Position numbers and translations under genes: made by a program | DNA from: Bacteroidaceae bacterium | Lineage (GTDB): Bacteria; Bacteroidota; Bacteroidia; Bacteroidales; Bacteroidaceae | DNA: 64,000 bases | Direction: 5' to 3' | NCBI GenBank assembly: GCA_017933995.1 | Contig: JAGBKI010000020.1 | Location: forward strand, 109,681-173,680 | In this document: positions 16,926 through 26,188 of the stretch, one piece after another | Layout of the letters: the number at the start of each line of letters is the position of its first letter | Numbering within the stretch: the stretch's first letter is position 1 | The notes under the pieces: model-generated | What the model saw: only the letters and a program-made list of their open reading frames with translations | Told to the model about the DNA's origin: nothing | Database searches by the model: none

Positions 16926-17513
16926 ATGAAGATTTGTGTCTACGCCGCTTCGAGCGGCCAGGTTCCCGAGAAATACGTGCGCGCCGCCAGCGAACTGGGC
17001 GTGACGTTGGCGCGGCGCGGCCACACGCTGGTGAACGGCGCGGGGCGCACGGGGCTGATGGGCGCAGCCACCGACGCCGCGCTGGCCGAAGGAGGCGAGG
17101 CAGTGGGCGTCATCCCGCAGTTTATGATTGACCAGGGCTGGCAGCACACGGGGATGACACGCCTCGTCGTCACACCCGATATGCACACGCGCAAGGAGCG
17201 CATGGCCAGCGAGGCCGATGCCTGCATCGCCCTGCCCGGCGGCGTCGGCACGCTGGAGGAACTGCTGGAAATCATCACCTGGAAACAGCTCGGGCTGTAT
17301 CTCAAACCCATCGTGGTGCTCAACACCGACGGCTACTTCGACGCACTGCTCGCCCAGCTCGACCGCGCCGTGTCCGAGAGTTTCATGCGCCCGTTCCACA
17401 CCGGCTTGTGGCGCGTCGCCCGCACGCCCCAGGAGGCCGTGAGCCTGTGCGAGGAGACCCCGCTCTGGGACGCCTCGCTGACCAAGTTCGCGTATCAAGC
17501 GCCGAAGCGATAG
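16926..17513 (+). CDS. LOG family protein (nucleoside 5'-monophosphate phosphoribohydrolase fold)
   Basis: A 195-aa Rossmann-fold protein of the LOG/TIGR00730 group. It carries the PGGVGTLEELLEIITWKQLG signature (the PGGxGTxxE catalytic motif, about residues 100-119) and the TGLMGAATDAAL nucleotide-binding loop. Family members cleave the N-glycosidic bond of (cytokinin) nucleoside monophosphates; the bacterial substrate is often plain AMP or unknown. The 80-bp gap behind metK contains a small degenerate inverted repeat (CCCTATAGTTAC against CCCCTATAACTCC). Confidence 0.9.
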   Translation: MKICVYAASSGQVPEKYVRAASELGVTLARRGHTLVNGAGRTGLMGAATDAALAEGGEAVGVIPQFMIDQGWQHTGMTRLVVTPDMHTRKERMASEADACIALPGGVGTLEELLEIITWKQLGLYLKPIVVLNTDGYFDALLAQLDRAVSESFMRPFHTGLWRVARTPQEAVSLCEETPLWDASLTKFAYQAPKR

Positions 17514-17536
17514 CACCTAAGAACCCGAAGACCACC

Positions 17537-18352
17537 ATGCTCCCCCCCGTCCCGTCCCCCGTCTACGCCCTGCGCACCGACACGGTTGGCACGACCACCG
17601 CCCTACCTGGCGTGTGGGACAGCCAGCCGCAGTTGGCGGGCGTGGCGGTGCAAACCGCCACAGCGCGCGGCGTAGTGGGCGAGCTGCTGCCCTACAACCC
17701 ACGCACCGACAACGTGGTGACAGCGGCGCTGCTGGTCAGCACGTTCATCACCGTGTGGGTGGCCGTGCGCTCGTGGGGCTTTGTGCTCCACACAGCGGTG
17801 GGTTTCTTCTACGACCTCGTGCCGCGCCGCGCCCGCCCCACCGACGGCGTGGATATCGACGAAGTGGGCGACAACCGCCTGTTGCACCTCCACGCCGCCT
17901 TCCTCTTGGCGCTGGCCTACATGGGCTACGCCTGCGACACACGTCCCGCCGAATTTGTAGGGCGCGCCCCTTATTCCCTCCTGTTGGCAGGCATGGGGCT
18001 TTTCACGGCATGGTATCTGGTGCGTGCTGTGGCCTATCGGTTCATCGATGCCGTGTTTTTCGACAAGTGGCAACACAACTTGTGGACGCAGGTGCGCACG
18101 CAATGCACCTTTTTGACCAACTTGCTGTTGTTGCCATTGTTGCTGGTCGCCATCTACTTCGCTTTAGACGTGCGCGTGTACGCCACAGCCGTGTTTTTTA
18201 TTATCGGAGTTAGCAGATTTGTGCTCTTGATGAAGTGTTATCGAACATTTTTTGCCTACCGCTGGGGCACCATTCATTTATTGTTATACTTTTGCACGCT
18301 CGAAATAGCACCCCTCTTCGCGCTGTGGCGTTTTCTGGGCGCCGCAGGCTGA
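17537..18352 (+). CDS. DUF4271 family polytopic membrane protein
   Basis: A 271-aa protein. After a Pro-rich N-terminus come about seven hydrophobic segments (first near residues 60-80). The overall pattern and the position immediately before a uroporphyrinogen-III synthase gene match the Bacteroidota-specific DUF4271 family, which is found next to hemD in many Bacteroidales. Function is unknown. The start at 17537 was chosen because the longer frame overlaps the LOG gene in another phase; the gap to that gene is 23 bp, so they may be cotranscribed. Confidence 0.75.
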   Translation: MLPPVPSPVYALRTDTVGTTTALPGVWDSQPQLAGVAVQTATARGVVGELLPYNPRTDNVVTAALLVSTFITVWVAVRSWGFVLHTAVGFFYDLVPRRARPTDGVDIDEVGDNRLLHLHAAFLLALAYMGYACDTRPAEFVGRAPYSLLLAGMGLFTAWYLVRAVAYRFIDAVFFDKWQHNLWTQVRTQCTFLTNLLLLPLLLVAIYFALDVRVYATAVFFIIGVSRFVLLMKCYRTFFAYRWGTIHLLLYFCTLEIAPLFALWRFLGAAG

Positions 18353-18390
18353 ATGAAAACCATTACAAAGTACACAATAGGAGAACCGAC

Positions 18391-19716
18391 ATGATACGGA
18401 AGATTCTTGTATCACAGCCTCAACCCACTTCACCGAAGTCCCCCTATGCCGAGATAGCAGGCAAGTACGGCGTAGAGTTCACTTTCCGCCCGTTCATCAA
18501 GATTGAAGGCGTCAGCGTAATGGAGTTCCGCAAACAGCGCGTGGACATCCTTAAACACACGGCCATCGTCTTCACTTCGCGCCACGCCATCGACCACTTC
18601 TTCAGCGTCTGCGCCGGAATGAGGCTCAAGATGCCCGAAACGATGAAGTACTTCGCCACAAGCGAGTCCGTGGCCTTGTACATCCAGAAGTTTGTGCAAT
18701 ATCGCAAACGCAAGGTGTTCTTCGCCGAAACGGGAAAGGCCGAAGACCTGGTGCCGCTCATGGCGAAGCACAAAGGCGAGAGCTTCCTCATTCCACAGAA
18801 CGACATGCACAACGAGGGCTTTGCCAAGCTCCTTGACACGAAAGGGGTGAAGCACACCGAGTGCGTGATGTACCGCACGGTGAGCGTGCCCGTGACCAAA
18901 GAGGAAGTATTCTCCCACGGCATGGTGGTGCTGTTCACGGCGGCGGGCGTGGAGACACTGGTTGGCTCGTTCCCCGGCTTCGAGCAGGGCATGTTGCGCA
19001 TCGCCACCCTCGGAAACGCCGCGCGTCTGGCCGCCGAAAGCCACGGGTTGCGCGTAGACATCGTGGCTCCGCTGCCCAAGATGCCCAGCATCACGGGTGC
19101 CATTGCCCAATACCTTGAAGAAGAAACCGAGCGCGACCGCGCCGTGGCCGACCAGGCTGCAAACATCGCCCCCGAGGACAAAGAGGGATGGCTGCGCCGC
19201 TCCGTGGCCGCCAAAAAAGGCGTGGAAACGAAGCGCCGCAAGGTTGCCCTGCAAGAGGAGATTGAGCAACTCGACGCCAAGATAAACGCGGCTAAAGAGC
19301 GCTCGGACAAGGCACGCAAGACCGCCGAAGGCTTCCGACGCGAGTCCGACGCAGTGGGCAAGGAAATTGCCGAGCTACAAAAGAACTACGACGAACTGCG
19401 CCGCAACGCCGAGCGCAGTCTGCGCGAAGGCGAGAAAGCCCGCAGGGAAATGCGTGAGCACCAGGCCAAACTCGCTGAAATCAAAAAGGAACTCGACGAC
19501 ATCAATGCCCAAATCAGCTTGAAGAAAGGGAAAGGCGGCACAGACAACAAGCCGTCGGCTGCCAAAACGGCTCCCGCCACGAAGATCGTCGCCAAACAAG
19601 CCGATGCCGTGAAAGCCGCCGCACCCAAGAAGTCTGCTGCCAAGCCCAAAGCCGCTGCCGACAGCACGCCTTCACGCAAGAAAGCGCCTATAAAGGAAAA
19701 GGCTAAGAAGCAGTAA
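18391..19716 (+). CDS. hemD: Uroporphyrinogen-III synthase domain fused to a long coiled coil and Lys/Ala-rich tail
   Basis: A 441-aa protein. Residues 1-242 have the HemD fold signs of Bacteroidota (MIRKILVSQPQP start, VFTSRHAIDHFF, FLIPQNDMHNEGF, VVLFTAAGVETLV, IATLGNAARLAAESHG). That enzyme cyclises hydroxymethylbilane to uroporphyrinogen III in heme and corrin synthesis. Residues about 278-378 form a strongly predicted coiled coil (EEIEQLDAKINAAKERSDKA and onward). Residues about 380-441 are a Lys/Ala/Pro tail like that of histone H1-type proteins. The frame is unbroken across all three parts. Ordinary HemD proteins are about 250 aa, so the last 200 residues are unusual. Start at 18391 is 38 bp after DUF4271. 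Confidence 0.85.
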   Translation: MIRKILVSQPQPTSPKSPYAEIAGKYGVEFTFRPFIKIEGVSVMEFRKQRVDILKHTAIVFTSRHAIDHFFSVCAGMRLKMPETMKYFATSESVALYIQKFVQYRKRKVFFAETGKAEDLVPLMAKHKGESFLIPQNDMHNEGFAKLLDTKGVKHTECVMYRTVSVPVTKEEVFSHGMVVLFTAAGVETLVGSFPGFEQGMLRIATLGNAARLAAESHGLRVDIVAPLPKMPSITGAIAQYLEEETERDRAVADQAANIAPEDKEGWLRRSVAAKKGVETKRRKVALQEEIEQLDAKINAAKERSDKARKTAEGFRRESDAVGKEIAELQKNYDELRRNAERSLREGEKARREMREHQAKLAEIKKELDDINAQISLKKGKGGTDNKPSAAKTAPATKIVAKQADAVKAAAPKKSAAKPKAAADSTPSRKKAPIKEKAKKQ

Positions 19717-19789
19717 GCACAGCCCGGGACGGACAAAGCGGCTTCTCTTTCCACACAAGCAGATTCCACACCAAGCAGAAACCCTATTC

Positions 19790-19830
19790 GCGCCCGGCTC
19801 GGATGCCACCGAACCGGGCGCGCCCCGTTT
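19790..19830. terminator. Hairpin between hemD and ilvA
   Basis: GCGCCCGGCTCGG faces CCGAACCGGGCGC across a 6-nt loop (one mismatch). The T-tract is weak in either direction. It follows hemD on the plus strand and follows the short KFLW frame on the minus strand. Nothing else gene-like is visible between 19717 and 19968. Confidence 0.4.
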
Positions 19831-19849
19831 CCACCACAGCCGAAAAGGG

Positions 19850-19942
19850 CTACAAATGGAGCTGGGAGGTTGGTGCCCCGATGTGCAAAACGTCCCACAG
19901 GAACTTACAAAATGCGCGGTCTGAACAAAAAGAAACGCACAC
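19850..19942 (-). other. Short minus-strand frame with KFLWD core
   Basis: An open frame on the minus strand reads AFCKFLWDVLHIGAPTSQL and stops at 19850. It can start at a GTG at 19942 or at ATGs farther upstream that would overlap ilvA. It resembles the 39-aa frame at 14487-14606 around the KFLW motif and is likewise followed by a hairpin (19790-19830). No promoter of the TAnnTTTG type was found for it. Confidence 0.25.
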
Positions 19943-19968
19943 CGTGTCACGCCAAAGCACGGTTTTCG

Positions 19969-19976
19969 TAAATTTG
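19969..19976 (+). promoter_or_regulatory. -7 element (TAAATTTG) for ilvA
   Basis: TAAATTTGC 48 bp upstream of the start codon, identical to the -7 element of dnaX. No clear -33. Confidence 0.5.
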
Positions 19977-20024
19977 CGCAGTATTCGTGTATGAACTGTG
20001 ACGATTGTCACCAAACAGAAAAGA

Positions 20025-21236
20025 ATGCTCACCCTTGACATCATCTACAAAGCCCGCACGGTGCTGAGCCGCGTGGTGCGCCCCACAGCCCTCATCCGCA
20101 CGGAGAAACTCGTGCCCGACGCCGACCTCTTCCTCAAGCCCGAAAACCTACAGGTCACGGGGTCGTTCAAGGTGCGCGGCGCGGGCTTCAAAATCTCGCA
20201 ACTCAGCGACGAGGAGCGCGCGCGCGGTGTGCTGGCCTGCTCCGCCGGCAACCACGCGCAGGGCGTGGCGCTGGCCGCCCGGCGTTTGGGCATAAAGGCC
20301 CTTATCTGTATGCCCGCCGGAGCACCCATCTCAAAGGTGGAAGCCACGCGCGAACTCGGCGCCGACGTCGAACTGGTGGAGGGTGTCTACGACGACGCCT
20401 ACCGCCGCGCCCTCGAAATCGAGAAGGAGACGGGCATGACGTTCATCCACCCCTTCGACGACGAGCAGGTGATAGCCGGACAGGGCACCATCGGAATGGA
20501 AATACTCGACGAGCGTCCCGACCTCGACGTCGTGTTCGTGCCCATCGGCGGCGGCGGGCTGGCGGCCGGCACGGCCTACGCCCTCAAGACGCTCAAGCCC
20601 GACGTCAAAGTCATCGGCGTGCAGGCCGCCGGAGCGGCGGGGATGCAGGAGAGCGTCCGGCGCGGCGAAATCGTCGAACTGCCCGACGTGCTCACCATCG
20701 CCGACGGCATCGCCGTCAAAGAGCCGGGTCGCCACACCTTCGAACTCTGTCGGGAGTACCTCGACGACATCGTGACCGTGAGCGAGGACGAAATATGCGC
20801 CGCCATCCTGGCGCTCATCGAGCACCACAAATTGGCCACCGAGGGCGCGGGCGCCGTCAGCGTGGCGGCGGCCATGTTTGGCAAGTACCCCACGGCGGGC
20901 AAAAAGGTGTGCTGCGTCGTCAGCGGCGGCAACATCGACGTGACCATCCTCAGCCGCGTCATCAACCGGGGTCTGATGAAGAGCGGGCGCACCGTCGAGA
21001 TGCTCATCGAACTGCCCGACCGCCCCGGCTCGCTGCTGGGCCTCTCGAAGGTCATCGTGCGCTACGGTGCCAACATCATCTCGCTCCACCACGAGCGCAA
21101 CGGCGAGAGCCCCGACGTCAATTCGTGCAACCTGCGCATGGTGCTCGAAACGCGCAACGCCGACCACATCCGCGAAATCCAACAAGGCATAACAGCCGCA
21201 GGCTACTCCATATTAGATACGCGCGCGGCAAACTGA
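20025..21236 (+). CDS. ilvA: Threonine ammonia-lyase (threonine dehydratase) with ACT-like domain
   Basis: A 403-aa PLP enzyme that converts threonine to 2-oxobutanoate and ammonia. The PLP lysine lies in TGSFKVRGA (near residue 51), the phosphate-binding glycine loop is PIGGGGLAAG, and a C-terminal ACT-like domain (MLIELPDRPGSLLGLSK, about 325-400) follows, as in the about-400-aa TdcB/IlvA form. The start at 20025 (MLTLDIIYKA) matches the family; upstream codons lie close to the promoter. 2-Iminobutanoate made here is the known substrate of RidA, encoded 8 kb upstream. Confidence 0.94.
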   Translation: MLTLDIIYKARTVLSRVVRPTALIRTEKLVPDADLFLKPENLQVTGSFKVRGAGFKISQLSDEERARGVLACSAGNHAQGVALAARRLGIKALICMPAGAPISKVEATRELGADVELVEGVYDDAYRRALEIEKETGMTFIHPFDDEQVIAGQGTIGMEILDERPDLDVVFVPIGGGGLAAGTAYALKTLKPDVKVIGVQAAGAAGMQESVRRGEIVELPDVLTIADGIAVKEPGRHTFELCREYLDDIVTVSEDEICAAILALIEHHKLATEGAGAVSVAAAMFGKYPTAGKKVCCVVSGGNIDVTILSRVINRGLMKSGRTVEMLIELPDRPGSLLGLSKVIVRYGANIISLHHERNGESPDVNSCNLRMVLETRNADHIREIQQGITAAGYSILDTRAAN

Positions 21237-21239
21237 ACT

Positions 21240-21400
21240 TAAATGGTTTAATGAGGTTTAAGAGGTTTAATAAGGTTTAATCCGTCCGGCGCGAAGCCCA
21301 CAAACCCCATAAACCCCAATAAGCCCAGCAACCCCATAAACCCCATCTCACTTTCCGCCAGACGGATTAAACCTCTTAAACCTCATTAAACATCTTAAAC
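21240..21400. repeat. GTTTAA-arm inverted repeat element (copy 1)
   Basis: Left arm AGGTTTAAGAGGTTTAATA and right arm TTAAACCTCTTAAACCTCAT flank a centre with CCGTCCGGCG on the left and AGACGGA on the right plus AAACCCC-type repeats. The element fills the gap between ilvA and rbfA. Other copies: 47822, 50060, 56665 (half sites) and 59213. Confidence 0.85.
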
Positions 21401-21408
21401 TTTTTCCC

Positions 21409-21753
21409 ATGGAATCCACCCGCCAGAAGCGCATCGAGCGCCTCATACAGAAAGAACTCAGCGACATCTTCCGCCTACAGACCGCCCAGACGCGCGGTGT
21501 GCTGGTGAGCGTTAGCAAAACCTACATCAGTCCCGACCTCAGCGTCGCCCGCGCCTACCTCTCCATCTTCCCCTCCGAGCGCGCCGACGAAATCCTGGGC
21601 AACATCACGCAGAACGCACGCAGCGTGCGCTACGAACTGGGCCGTCGCTGCGGCAAGCAACTGCGCATCATCCCCGAACTGCGCTTCTTCCTCGACGACT
21701 CCCTCGACTACATCGACCACATCGACGAACTGCTGGCGAAAGACAAGGCTTGA
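21409..21753 (+). CDS. rbfA: 30S ribosome-binding factor A
   Basis: A 114-aa late 16S rRNA maturation factor with the family layout: [17 protein letters not shown] at the start, [20 protein letters not shown] in the KH-like fold, and [20 protein letters not shown] at the end. tyrS follows after 37 bp, probably on the same transcript. Confidence 0.94.
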   Translation: MESTRQKRIERLIQKELSDIFRLQTAQTRGVLVSVSKTYISPDLSVARAYLSIFPSERADEILGNITQNARSVRYELGRRCGKQLRIIPELRFFLDDSLDYIDHIDELLAKDKA

Positions 21754-21790
21754 CCGCAACAAACATACAAACACACCCAAATACAATTCG

Positions 21791-23086
21791 ATGAATTTTG
21801 TAGAAGAACTCACCTGGCGCGGCATGGTGCATCAGATGATGCCCGGCACGCCCGAACAACTCCAAAAAGAACAGACCACCGCCTACGTCGGCATCGACCC
21901 CACCGCCGACAGCCTGCACATCGGCCACCTCTGCTCGGTCATGATTCTGCGCCACTTCCAGCGCTGCGGCCACAAGCCACTCGCCCTCGTGGGCGGCGCA
22001 ACCGGCATGATTGGCGACCCCAGCGGAAAGAGCCAGGAGCGCAACCTCCTCACACCCGAAATCCTTGAGCACAACAAGGCGTGCATCAAGGCACAGCTCG
22101 CCAAGTTCCTCGACTTCGACAGCAAACTGCCCAACGGCGCCGAACTCGTCGACAACTACGACTGGATGAAAGGCTACGGCTTCCTCGACTTCGTGCGCGA
22201 GGTGGGCAAGCACATCACGGTCAACTACATGATGGCCAAGGACAGCGTGAAGAAACGCCTCAACGGCGAGGCCAGCGACGGACTGTCGTTCACCGAGTTC
22301 AGCTACCAACTGCTGCAGGGCTACGACTTCCTGCACCTCTACCGCACCAAGAACTGCAAGCTCCAGATGGGCGGCAGCGACCAGTGGGGCAACATCACCA
22401 CCGGCACGGAGCTCATCCGCCGCACGCTGGGCCCCGAGGCGCAGGCGTTCGCCCTCACCTGCCCGCTCATCACCAAGGCCGACGGGCGCAAGTTCGGCAA
22501 GACCGAGCAGGGCAACGTGTGGCTCGACCCCCAGCGCACCACCCCCTACCGCTTCTACCAATTCTGGCTCAACGTGGGCGACGACGAGGCCGAACGCTAC
22601 ATCAAGATATTCACCTCCCTCCAGCGCGAGGAAATCGAAGCCCTCATCGCCGAGCAGCAGGCCGACCCCGCCCGCCGCGTGCTACAGAAGCGCCTGGGTC
22701 AGGAGGTCACCACGATGGTCCACTCGCGCGAAGCCTACGAACAGGCCGTCGAGGCCAGCGGCATCCTTTTCGGCAAAGCCACCAAGGAGAGCCTGCTCCA
22801 CCTCGACGAGGAGACCTTCCTGCAAGTGTTCGACGGCGTGCCGCAGTTCACCCTCGACCGCGACGCCGTGCTGGGCCAGAAGGCCGTCGACGTGCTGGCC
22901 GAGCGCACACAGTGCTTCGCTTCCAAGGGCGAAATGCGCAAGATGACGCAGGGCGGCGGCGTGAGCATCAACAAGGAGAAACTCCAGCAGTTCGACCGCC
23001 CGCTCGACCAGTCCGACCTCATCGGCGGCAAGTACATCCTCGTGCAGCGCGGCAAGAAGAACTACTACCTCATCAGCGTGCGCTAA
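21791..23086 (+). CDS. tyrS: Tyrosyl-tRNA synthetase
   Basis: A 431-aa class I synthetase charging tRNA-Tyr. The HIGH motif is [11 protein letters not shown] (near residues 37-45), the tyrosine-binding segment YDFLHLY and GGSDQWGNI lie in the core, and KFGKT (near 234) is the KMSKS-equivalent. A C-terminal S4 domain carries the tRNA-binding part ([11 protein letters not shown]). A terminator follows. Confidence 0.97.
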   Translation: MNFVEELTWRGMVHQMMPGTPEQLQKEQTTAYVGIDPTADSLHIGHLCSVMILRHFQRCGHKPLALVGGATGMIGDPSGKSQERNLLTPEILEHNKACIKAQLAKFLDFDSKLPNGAELVDNYDWMKGYGFLDFVREVGKHITVNYMMAKDSVKKRLNGEASDGLSFTEFSYQLLQGYDFLHLYRTKNCKLQMGGSDQWGNITTGTELIRRTLGPEAQAFALTCPLITKADGRKFGKTEQGNVWLDPQRTTPYRFYQFWLNVGDDEAERYIKIFTSLQREEIEALIAEQQADPARRVLQKRLGQEVTTMVHSREAYEQAVEASGILFGKATKESLLHLDEETFLQVFDGVPQFTLDRDAVLGQKAVDVLAERTQCFASKGEMRKMTQGGGVSINKEKLQQFDRPLDQSDLIGGKYILVQRGKKNYYLISVR

Positions 23087-23111
23087 CCCCGTCGTTCGAC
23101 ACCTTCTACAC

Positions 23112-23155
23112 AGACCTCCCCCGATGCCCAAGCCGTTTCAGGGGAGGTCTCTTTT
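23112..23155 (+). terminator. Terminator after tyrS
   Basis: AGACCTCCCC (23112-23121) pairs with GGGGAGGTCT (23141-23150) and is followed by CTTTTTAT. Confidence 0.85.
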
Positions 23156-23207
23156 TATCTAAATGTAATGCCCACCCACAGCCTCATCGCTAAAAATGCA
23201 GCGAGCA

Positions 23208-23240
23208 TTGCCATACCGCACCAGCCTTGCAGTATCTTTG
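23208..23240 (+). promoter_or_regulatory. Promoter of crcB
   Basis: -7 TATCTTTG at 23233-23240, preceded directly by CCTTGCAG, the same context as at metK and GH84. A TTG at 23208-23210 is a possible -33. The leader is only about 15-20 nt, too short for a fluoride riboswitch. Confidence 0.55.
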
Positions 23241-23262
23241 CCCCTGCAAAACGTATAAGACA

Positions 23263-23649
23263 ATGCTGAAAGATATCCTTCTCGTAGGCTTAGGCGGCGG
23301 AGTGGGCAGTATGGCTCGCTATGCGCTGTCGCTCGCGATGAACGCACTGCAAGGCGGCGTACCAGACGGCGCGTCGTTTCCATGGGCCACGCTGGCGGCC
23401 AACTTGCTGGGCAGTCTGCTCATCGGACTCGTCGGCGGACTGGCGCTGCGCGCCGAGGGGCTATCCGCCAGCCTCATTCTGCTGCTTACCACGGGATTCT
23501 GTGGCGGCTTCACCACGTTCTCCACCTTTTCCAAGGAGAGTTTCGCGCTGTTGCAGGCTGGCTGCTACGGCCTGCTCATCAGTTACCTGCTGGCCAGTCT
23601 CGCGGGAGGTCTGGCCGCCGTGGCACTGGGCGTATGGATGGGCAAATAA
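23263..23649 (+). CDS. crcB: Fluoride channel CrcB/Fluc
   Basis: A 128-aa four-helix inner-membrane protein that dimerises to export fluoride. It shows GGGVGSMARYALSLAM at the start, the conserved Asn in TLAANLLGSLLIG and the GFCGGFTTFSTFSKE signature with the two Phe gate residues. It has its own promoter and a terminator, and is thus a single-gene unit. Confidence 0.95.
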   Translation: MLKDILLVGLGGGVGSMARYALSLAMNALQGGVPDGASFPWATLAANLLGSLLIGLVGGLALRAEGLSASLILLLTTGFCGGFTTFSTFSKESFALLQAGCYGLLISYLLASLAGGLAAVALGVWMGK

Positions 23650-23656
23650 ACAATAA

Positions 23657-23704
23657 ACGTGGGCTACGCGACGATGCCACGCCGTAGACCACGTTTGTTG
23701 TTTA
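23657..23704 (+). terminator. Terminator after crcB
   Basis: AACGTGG-CTACG pairs with CGTAG-CCACGTT around a 10-nt loop, with flanking AACAATAAA/TTTGTTGTTTATT that extends the pairing. Confidence 0.65.
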
Positions 23705-23718
23705 TTGTTTAACGTTTA

Positions 23719-23749
23719 TTGTTATTTCGCCACGCCCGCCGTATCTTTG
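23719..23749 (+). promoter_or_regulatory. Promoter of guaD
   Basis: -7 TATCTTTG at 23742-23749 with TTG 20 bp upstream (23719-23721). The start codon is about 20 bp downstream. Confidence 0.55.
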
Positions 23750-23769
23750 CAGCCCTAATCCCAATAACA

Positions 23770-24249
23770 ATGAACATCACAGACCAAGACCGCGTCTTTA
23801 TGCGCGAAGCCATACGCCTGGCCAACGACAGTGTGCGGCGGGGCGGAGGCCCCTTCGGAGCCGTCGTGGTTAAAGACGGCGAAATCATAGCGGGCAGCGC
23901 CAACAGCGTCACCCTCGACAACGACCCCACCGCCCACGCTGAGGTCAACGCCATCCGCGCCGCCTGCCAACGCCTCGGCACGTTCGACCTCACAGGCTGC
24001 ACCGTCTACACCTCGTGCGAGCCCTGCCCCATGTGCCTCGGTGCCATCTACTGGGCGCACATCGACCGCATCTATTACGGCAACAACCGCAAAGATGCTC
24101 GCGACATCGACTTCGCCGACGATTTCATTTACGACGAGTTGGACAAGCCCCTCGACGAACGCACCCTTCCCATTATTCCCCTGCTGCGCGACGAGGCCCT
24201 CGAATCCTTCCGGCTCTGGACGGGTAAGACCGACAAGACAGCATATTAA
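23770..24249 (+). CDS. guaD: Guanine deaminase (cytidine-deaminase fold)
   Basis: A 159-aa zinc enzyme that turns guanine into xanthine. The zinc site is HAEVNAIR (His ligand and catalytic Glu) plus CEPCPMC. The C-terminal DFIYDELDKPLDERTLP segment matches Bacillus-type GuaD and separates it from TadA. The start at 23770 (MNITDQDRVF) lies just after the promoter. Convergent with fumarase, with terminators between. Confidence 0.9.
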   Translation: MNITDQDRVFMREAIRLANDSVRRGGGPFGAVVVKDGEIIAGSANSVTLDNDPTAHAEVNAIRAACQRLGTFDLTGCTVYTSCEPCPMCLGAIYWAHIDRIYYGNNRKDARDIDFADDFIYDELDKPLDERTLPIIPLLRDEALESFRLWTGKTDKTAY

Positions 24250-24279
24250 CCGCCCGTCGTTCCTTCCCCCTTAATTACT

Positions 24280-24313
24280 AAAAGGCCGTGGCACTTTCCC
24301 CATGGCCTTTTTC
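24280..24313 (+). terminator. Terminator after guaD
   Basis: AAAAGGCC (24280-24287) pairs with GGCCTTTT (24304-24311) with internal partial pairing and a T-run on both strands. Confidence 0.7.
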
Positions 24314-24391
24314 TGTTACCCCGCCCTCCCGTTGCTCTTCCGCACTTCCCACTCCTCCCACTTTTCTGTTCCCCGCCCTCCCGTTGCTCTC

Positions 24392-24432
24392 CCGTTGTGT
24401 TTGCCGCTGTATCGCAGCGGCAAACACAACGG
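24392..24432. other. Perfect 18-bp hairpin between two terminators
   Basis: CCGTTGTGTTTGCCGCTG (24392-24409), a 5-nt loop and its exact complement (24415-24432). There is no T-run, so it is not a simple terminator. A preceding direct repeat (CCCGCCCTCCCGTTGCTCT at about 24322 and 24372) adds to the structure. Confidence 0.85.
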
Positions 24433-24448
24433 AAGTGCGGAAGGAATG

Positions 24449-24483
24449 AAAAAGGCCGTGGCACTTACTGTCACGGCCTTTTT
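24449..24483 (-). terminator. Terminator after fumarase
   Basis: AAAAAGGCCGTG (24449-24460) pairs exactly with CACGGCCTTTTT (24472-24483); it is bidirectional and lies 60 bp past the fumarase stop. Confidence 0.8.
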
Positions 24484-24541
24484 AAGAAGGGGGAAGAGAG
24501 ATGAGGGACAAAGTCGAGGTGTGAGCGGACGATAGGGCGCG

Positions 24542-26185
24542 TCAGCAACCAGCAGCGCAGCGGGGCTTGACGGTCTGGAAGAAGTCGTTGCCCTTGTCGT
24601 CGACGAGGATGAAGGCGGGGAAGTTCTCCACGCGGATTTTCCAGATGGCCTCCATGCCGAGTTCGGGATACTCGACGCACTCGATGCTCTTGATGGAGCT
24701 GAGCGAGAGGATGGCCGCGGGTCCGCCGATGGAGCCGAGGTAGAAGCCTCCGTGCTTGTGGCAGGCGTCGGTGACCTGCTGCGAGCGGTTGCCCTTGGCA
24801 ATCATCACCATAGAGCCGCCGCAGCTCTGGAAGAGGTCGACGTAGGGGTCCATGCGCCCGGCCGTGGTGGGGCCCATCGAGCCGCAGGGCAAGCCCTGGG
24901 GCGTCTTGGCGGGGCCGGCGTAGAGCACGGGGTGTTTCTTGAAGTACTCGGGCAGGTCCTCGCCTGCGTCAAGGCGTTCCTTGAGTTTGGCGTGGGCGAT
25001 GTCGCGCGCCACGATGATGGTGCCGTTCAGGGAGAGGCGGGTGGAGACGGGATACTTGGTCAGTTCGGCGCGCACCTCGTCCATGGGCCGGTCGAGGTCG
25101 ATGCTCACGCCGCCGCCCTCGCCGGCTTCGCGCAACGCGGCGGGGATGAGGCTGGCGGGGTTGTCGTCCATCTTCTCAATCCAGATGCCGTCCTTGTTGA
25201 TCTTGCACTTGATGTTGCGGTCGGCTGAGCAGCTGACGCCGAGGCCGACGGGGCACGATGCGCCGTGGCGCGGCAGGCGGACGACGCGGATGTCGTGGGC
25301 GAAGTACTTGCCTCCGAACTGCGCGCCAAGGCCGATGCGGTGGGCTTCGTCGAGGAGTTGCTTTTCGAGTTCGACGTCGCGGAAGGCGCGTCCCGTCTCG
25401 TCGCCCGTGGTGGGCAGGTTGTCGTAGTAGTGGGTGGAGGCGAGCTTGACGGTGAGCAGGTTCTTCTCGGCACTGGTGCCGCCGATGACGAAGGCGATGT
25501 GGTAGGGCGGGCAGGCGGCGGTGCCCAGCGTCTTCATTTTCGAGACGAGGAAGGGCACGAGCGTCTGCGGGTTGAGTATGGCCTTGGTCTCCTGGTAGAG
25601 GTAGGACTTGTTGGCCGAGCCGCCGCCCTTGGTGACGCAGAGGAAGCGGTATTCCATGCCTTCCACGGCCTCGATGTCGATCTGCGCGGGGAGGTTGCAG
25701 CGTGTGTTCACCTCGCGGTACATGTCGAGCGGGGCGTTCTGCGAGTAGCGCAGGTTCTCCTGCGTGTAGGTGTCGTAGACGCCGTGTGCGATGGCTTCCT
25801 CGTCCTCGAAGCCTGTCCACACCTGCTGTCCCTTTTCGCCGTGTACGATGGCCGTGCCGGTGTCCTGGCAGAGGGGCAGCTGTCCCTTGGCGGCCACCTC
25901 GGCGTTGCGCAGGAAGGTGAGGGCCACATACTTGTCGTTGTCGCTGGCCTCGGGGTCGCTGAGGATTTTGGCCACCTGCTCGTTGTGCGAGCGGCGCAGC
26001 AGGAAGGAGACGTCGCGGAACGCCTGGTTAATCATCTTGCGCAGGCCCTCGGCCTCGACCTTGAGGATGGGGTGTCCCTCGAAGTCGCCCAGGCTGACGT
26101 GGTCTTTGGTGAGCAGATAGTACTCGGTCTTGTCCTCGCCCGTCTGGAACATCGGGGCGTAGCGGAAAGGGGGTGTCTGTTCCAT
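24542..26185 (-). CDS. fumA: Class I fumarate hydratase (iron-sulfur)
   Basis: A 547-aa oxygen-sensitive enzyme interconverting fumarate and malate, central to the reductive succinate pathway of anaerobic Bacteroidota. It is the long single-chain form: an alpha part (to about residue 330) and a beta part (about 350-547). Likely [4Fe-4S] cysteines are in [18 protein letters not shown] and GVSCSADRN. The [12 protein letters not shown] and [10 protein letters not shown] segments are typical. It is transcribed alone between gltX (divergent) and guaD (convergent). Confidence 0.95.
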   Translation of the reverse strand: MEQTPPFRYAPMFQTGEDKTEYYLLTKDHVSLGDFEGHPILKVEAEGLRKMINQAFRDVSFLLRRSHNEQVAKILSDPEASDNDKYVALTFLRNAEVAAKGQLPLCQDTGTAIVHGEKGQQVWTGFEDEEAIAHGVYDTYTQENLRYSQNAPLDMYREVNTRCNLPAQIDIEAVEGMEYRFLCVTKGGGSANKSYLYQETKAILNPQTLVPFLVSKMKTLGTAACPPYHIAFVIGGTSAEKNLLTVKLASTHYYDNLPTTGDETGRAFRDVELEKQLLDEAHRIGLGAQFGGKYFAHDIRVVRLPRHGASCPVGLGVSCSADRNIKCKINKDGIWIEKMDDNPASLIPAALREAGEGGGVSIDLDRPMDEVRAELTKYPVSTRLSLNGTIIVARDIAHAKLKERLDAGEDLPEYFKKHPVLYAGPAKTPQGLPCGSMGPTTAGRMDPYVDLFQSCGGSMVMIAKGNRSQQVTDACHKHGGFYLGSIGGPAAILSLSSIKSIECVEYPELGMEAIWKIRVENFPAFILVDDKGNDFFQTVKPRCAAGC

Positions 26186-26188
26186 ATT

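Noticed and set aside
23151-23262. Fluoride riboswitch before crcB
   Set aside because: The promoter leaves a leader of only about 15-20 nt, and I could not find the conserved fluoride aptamer.
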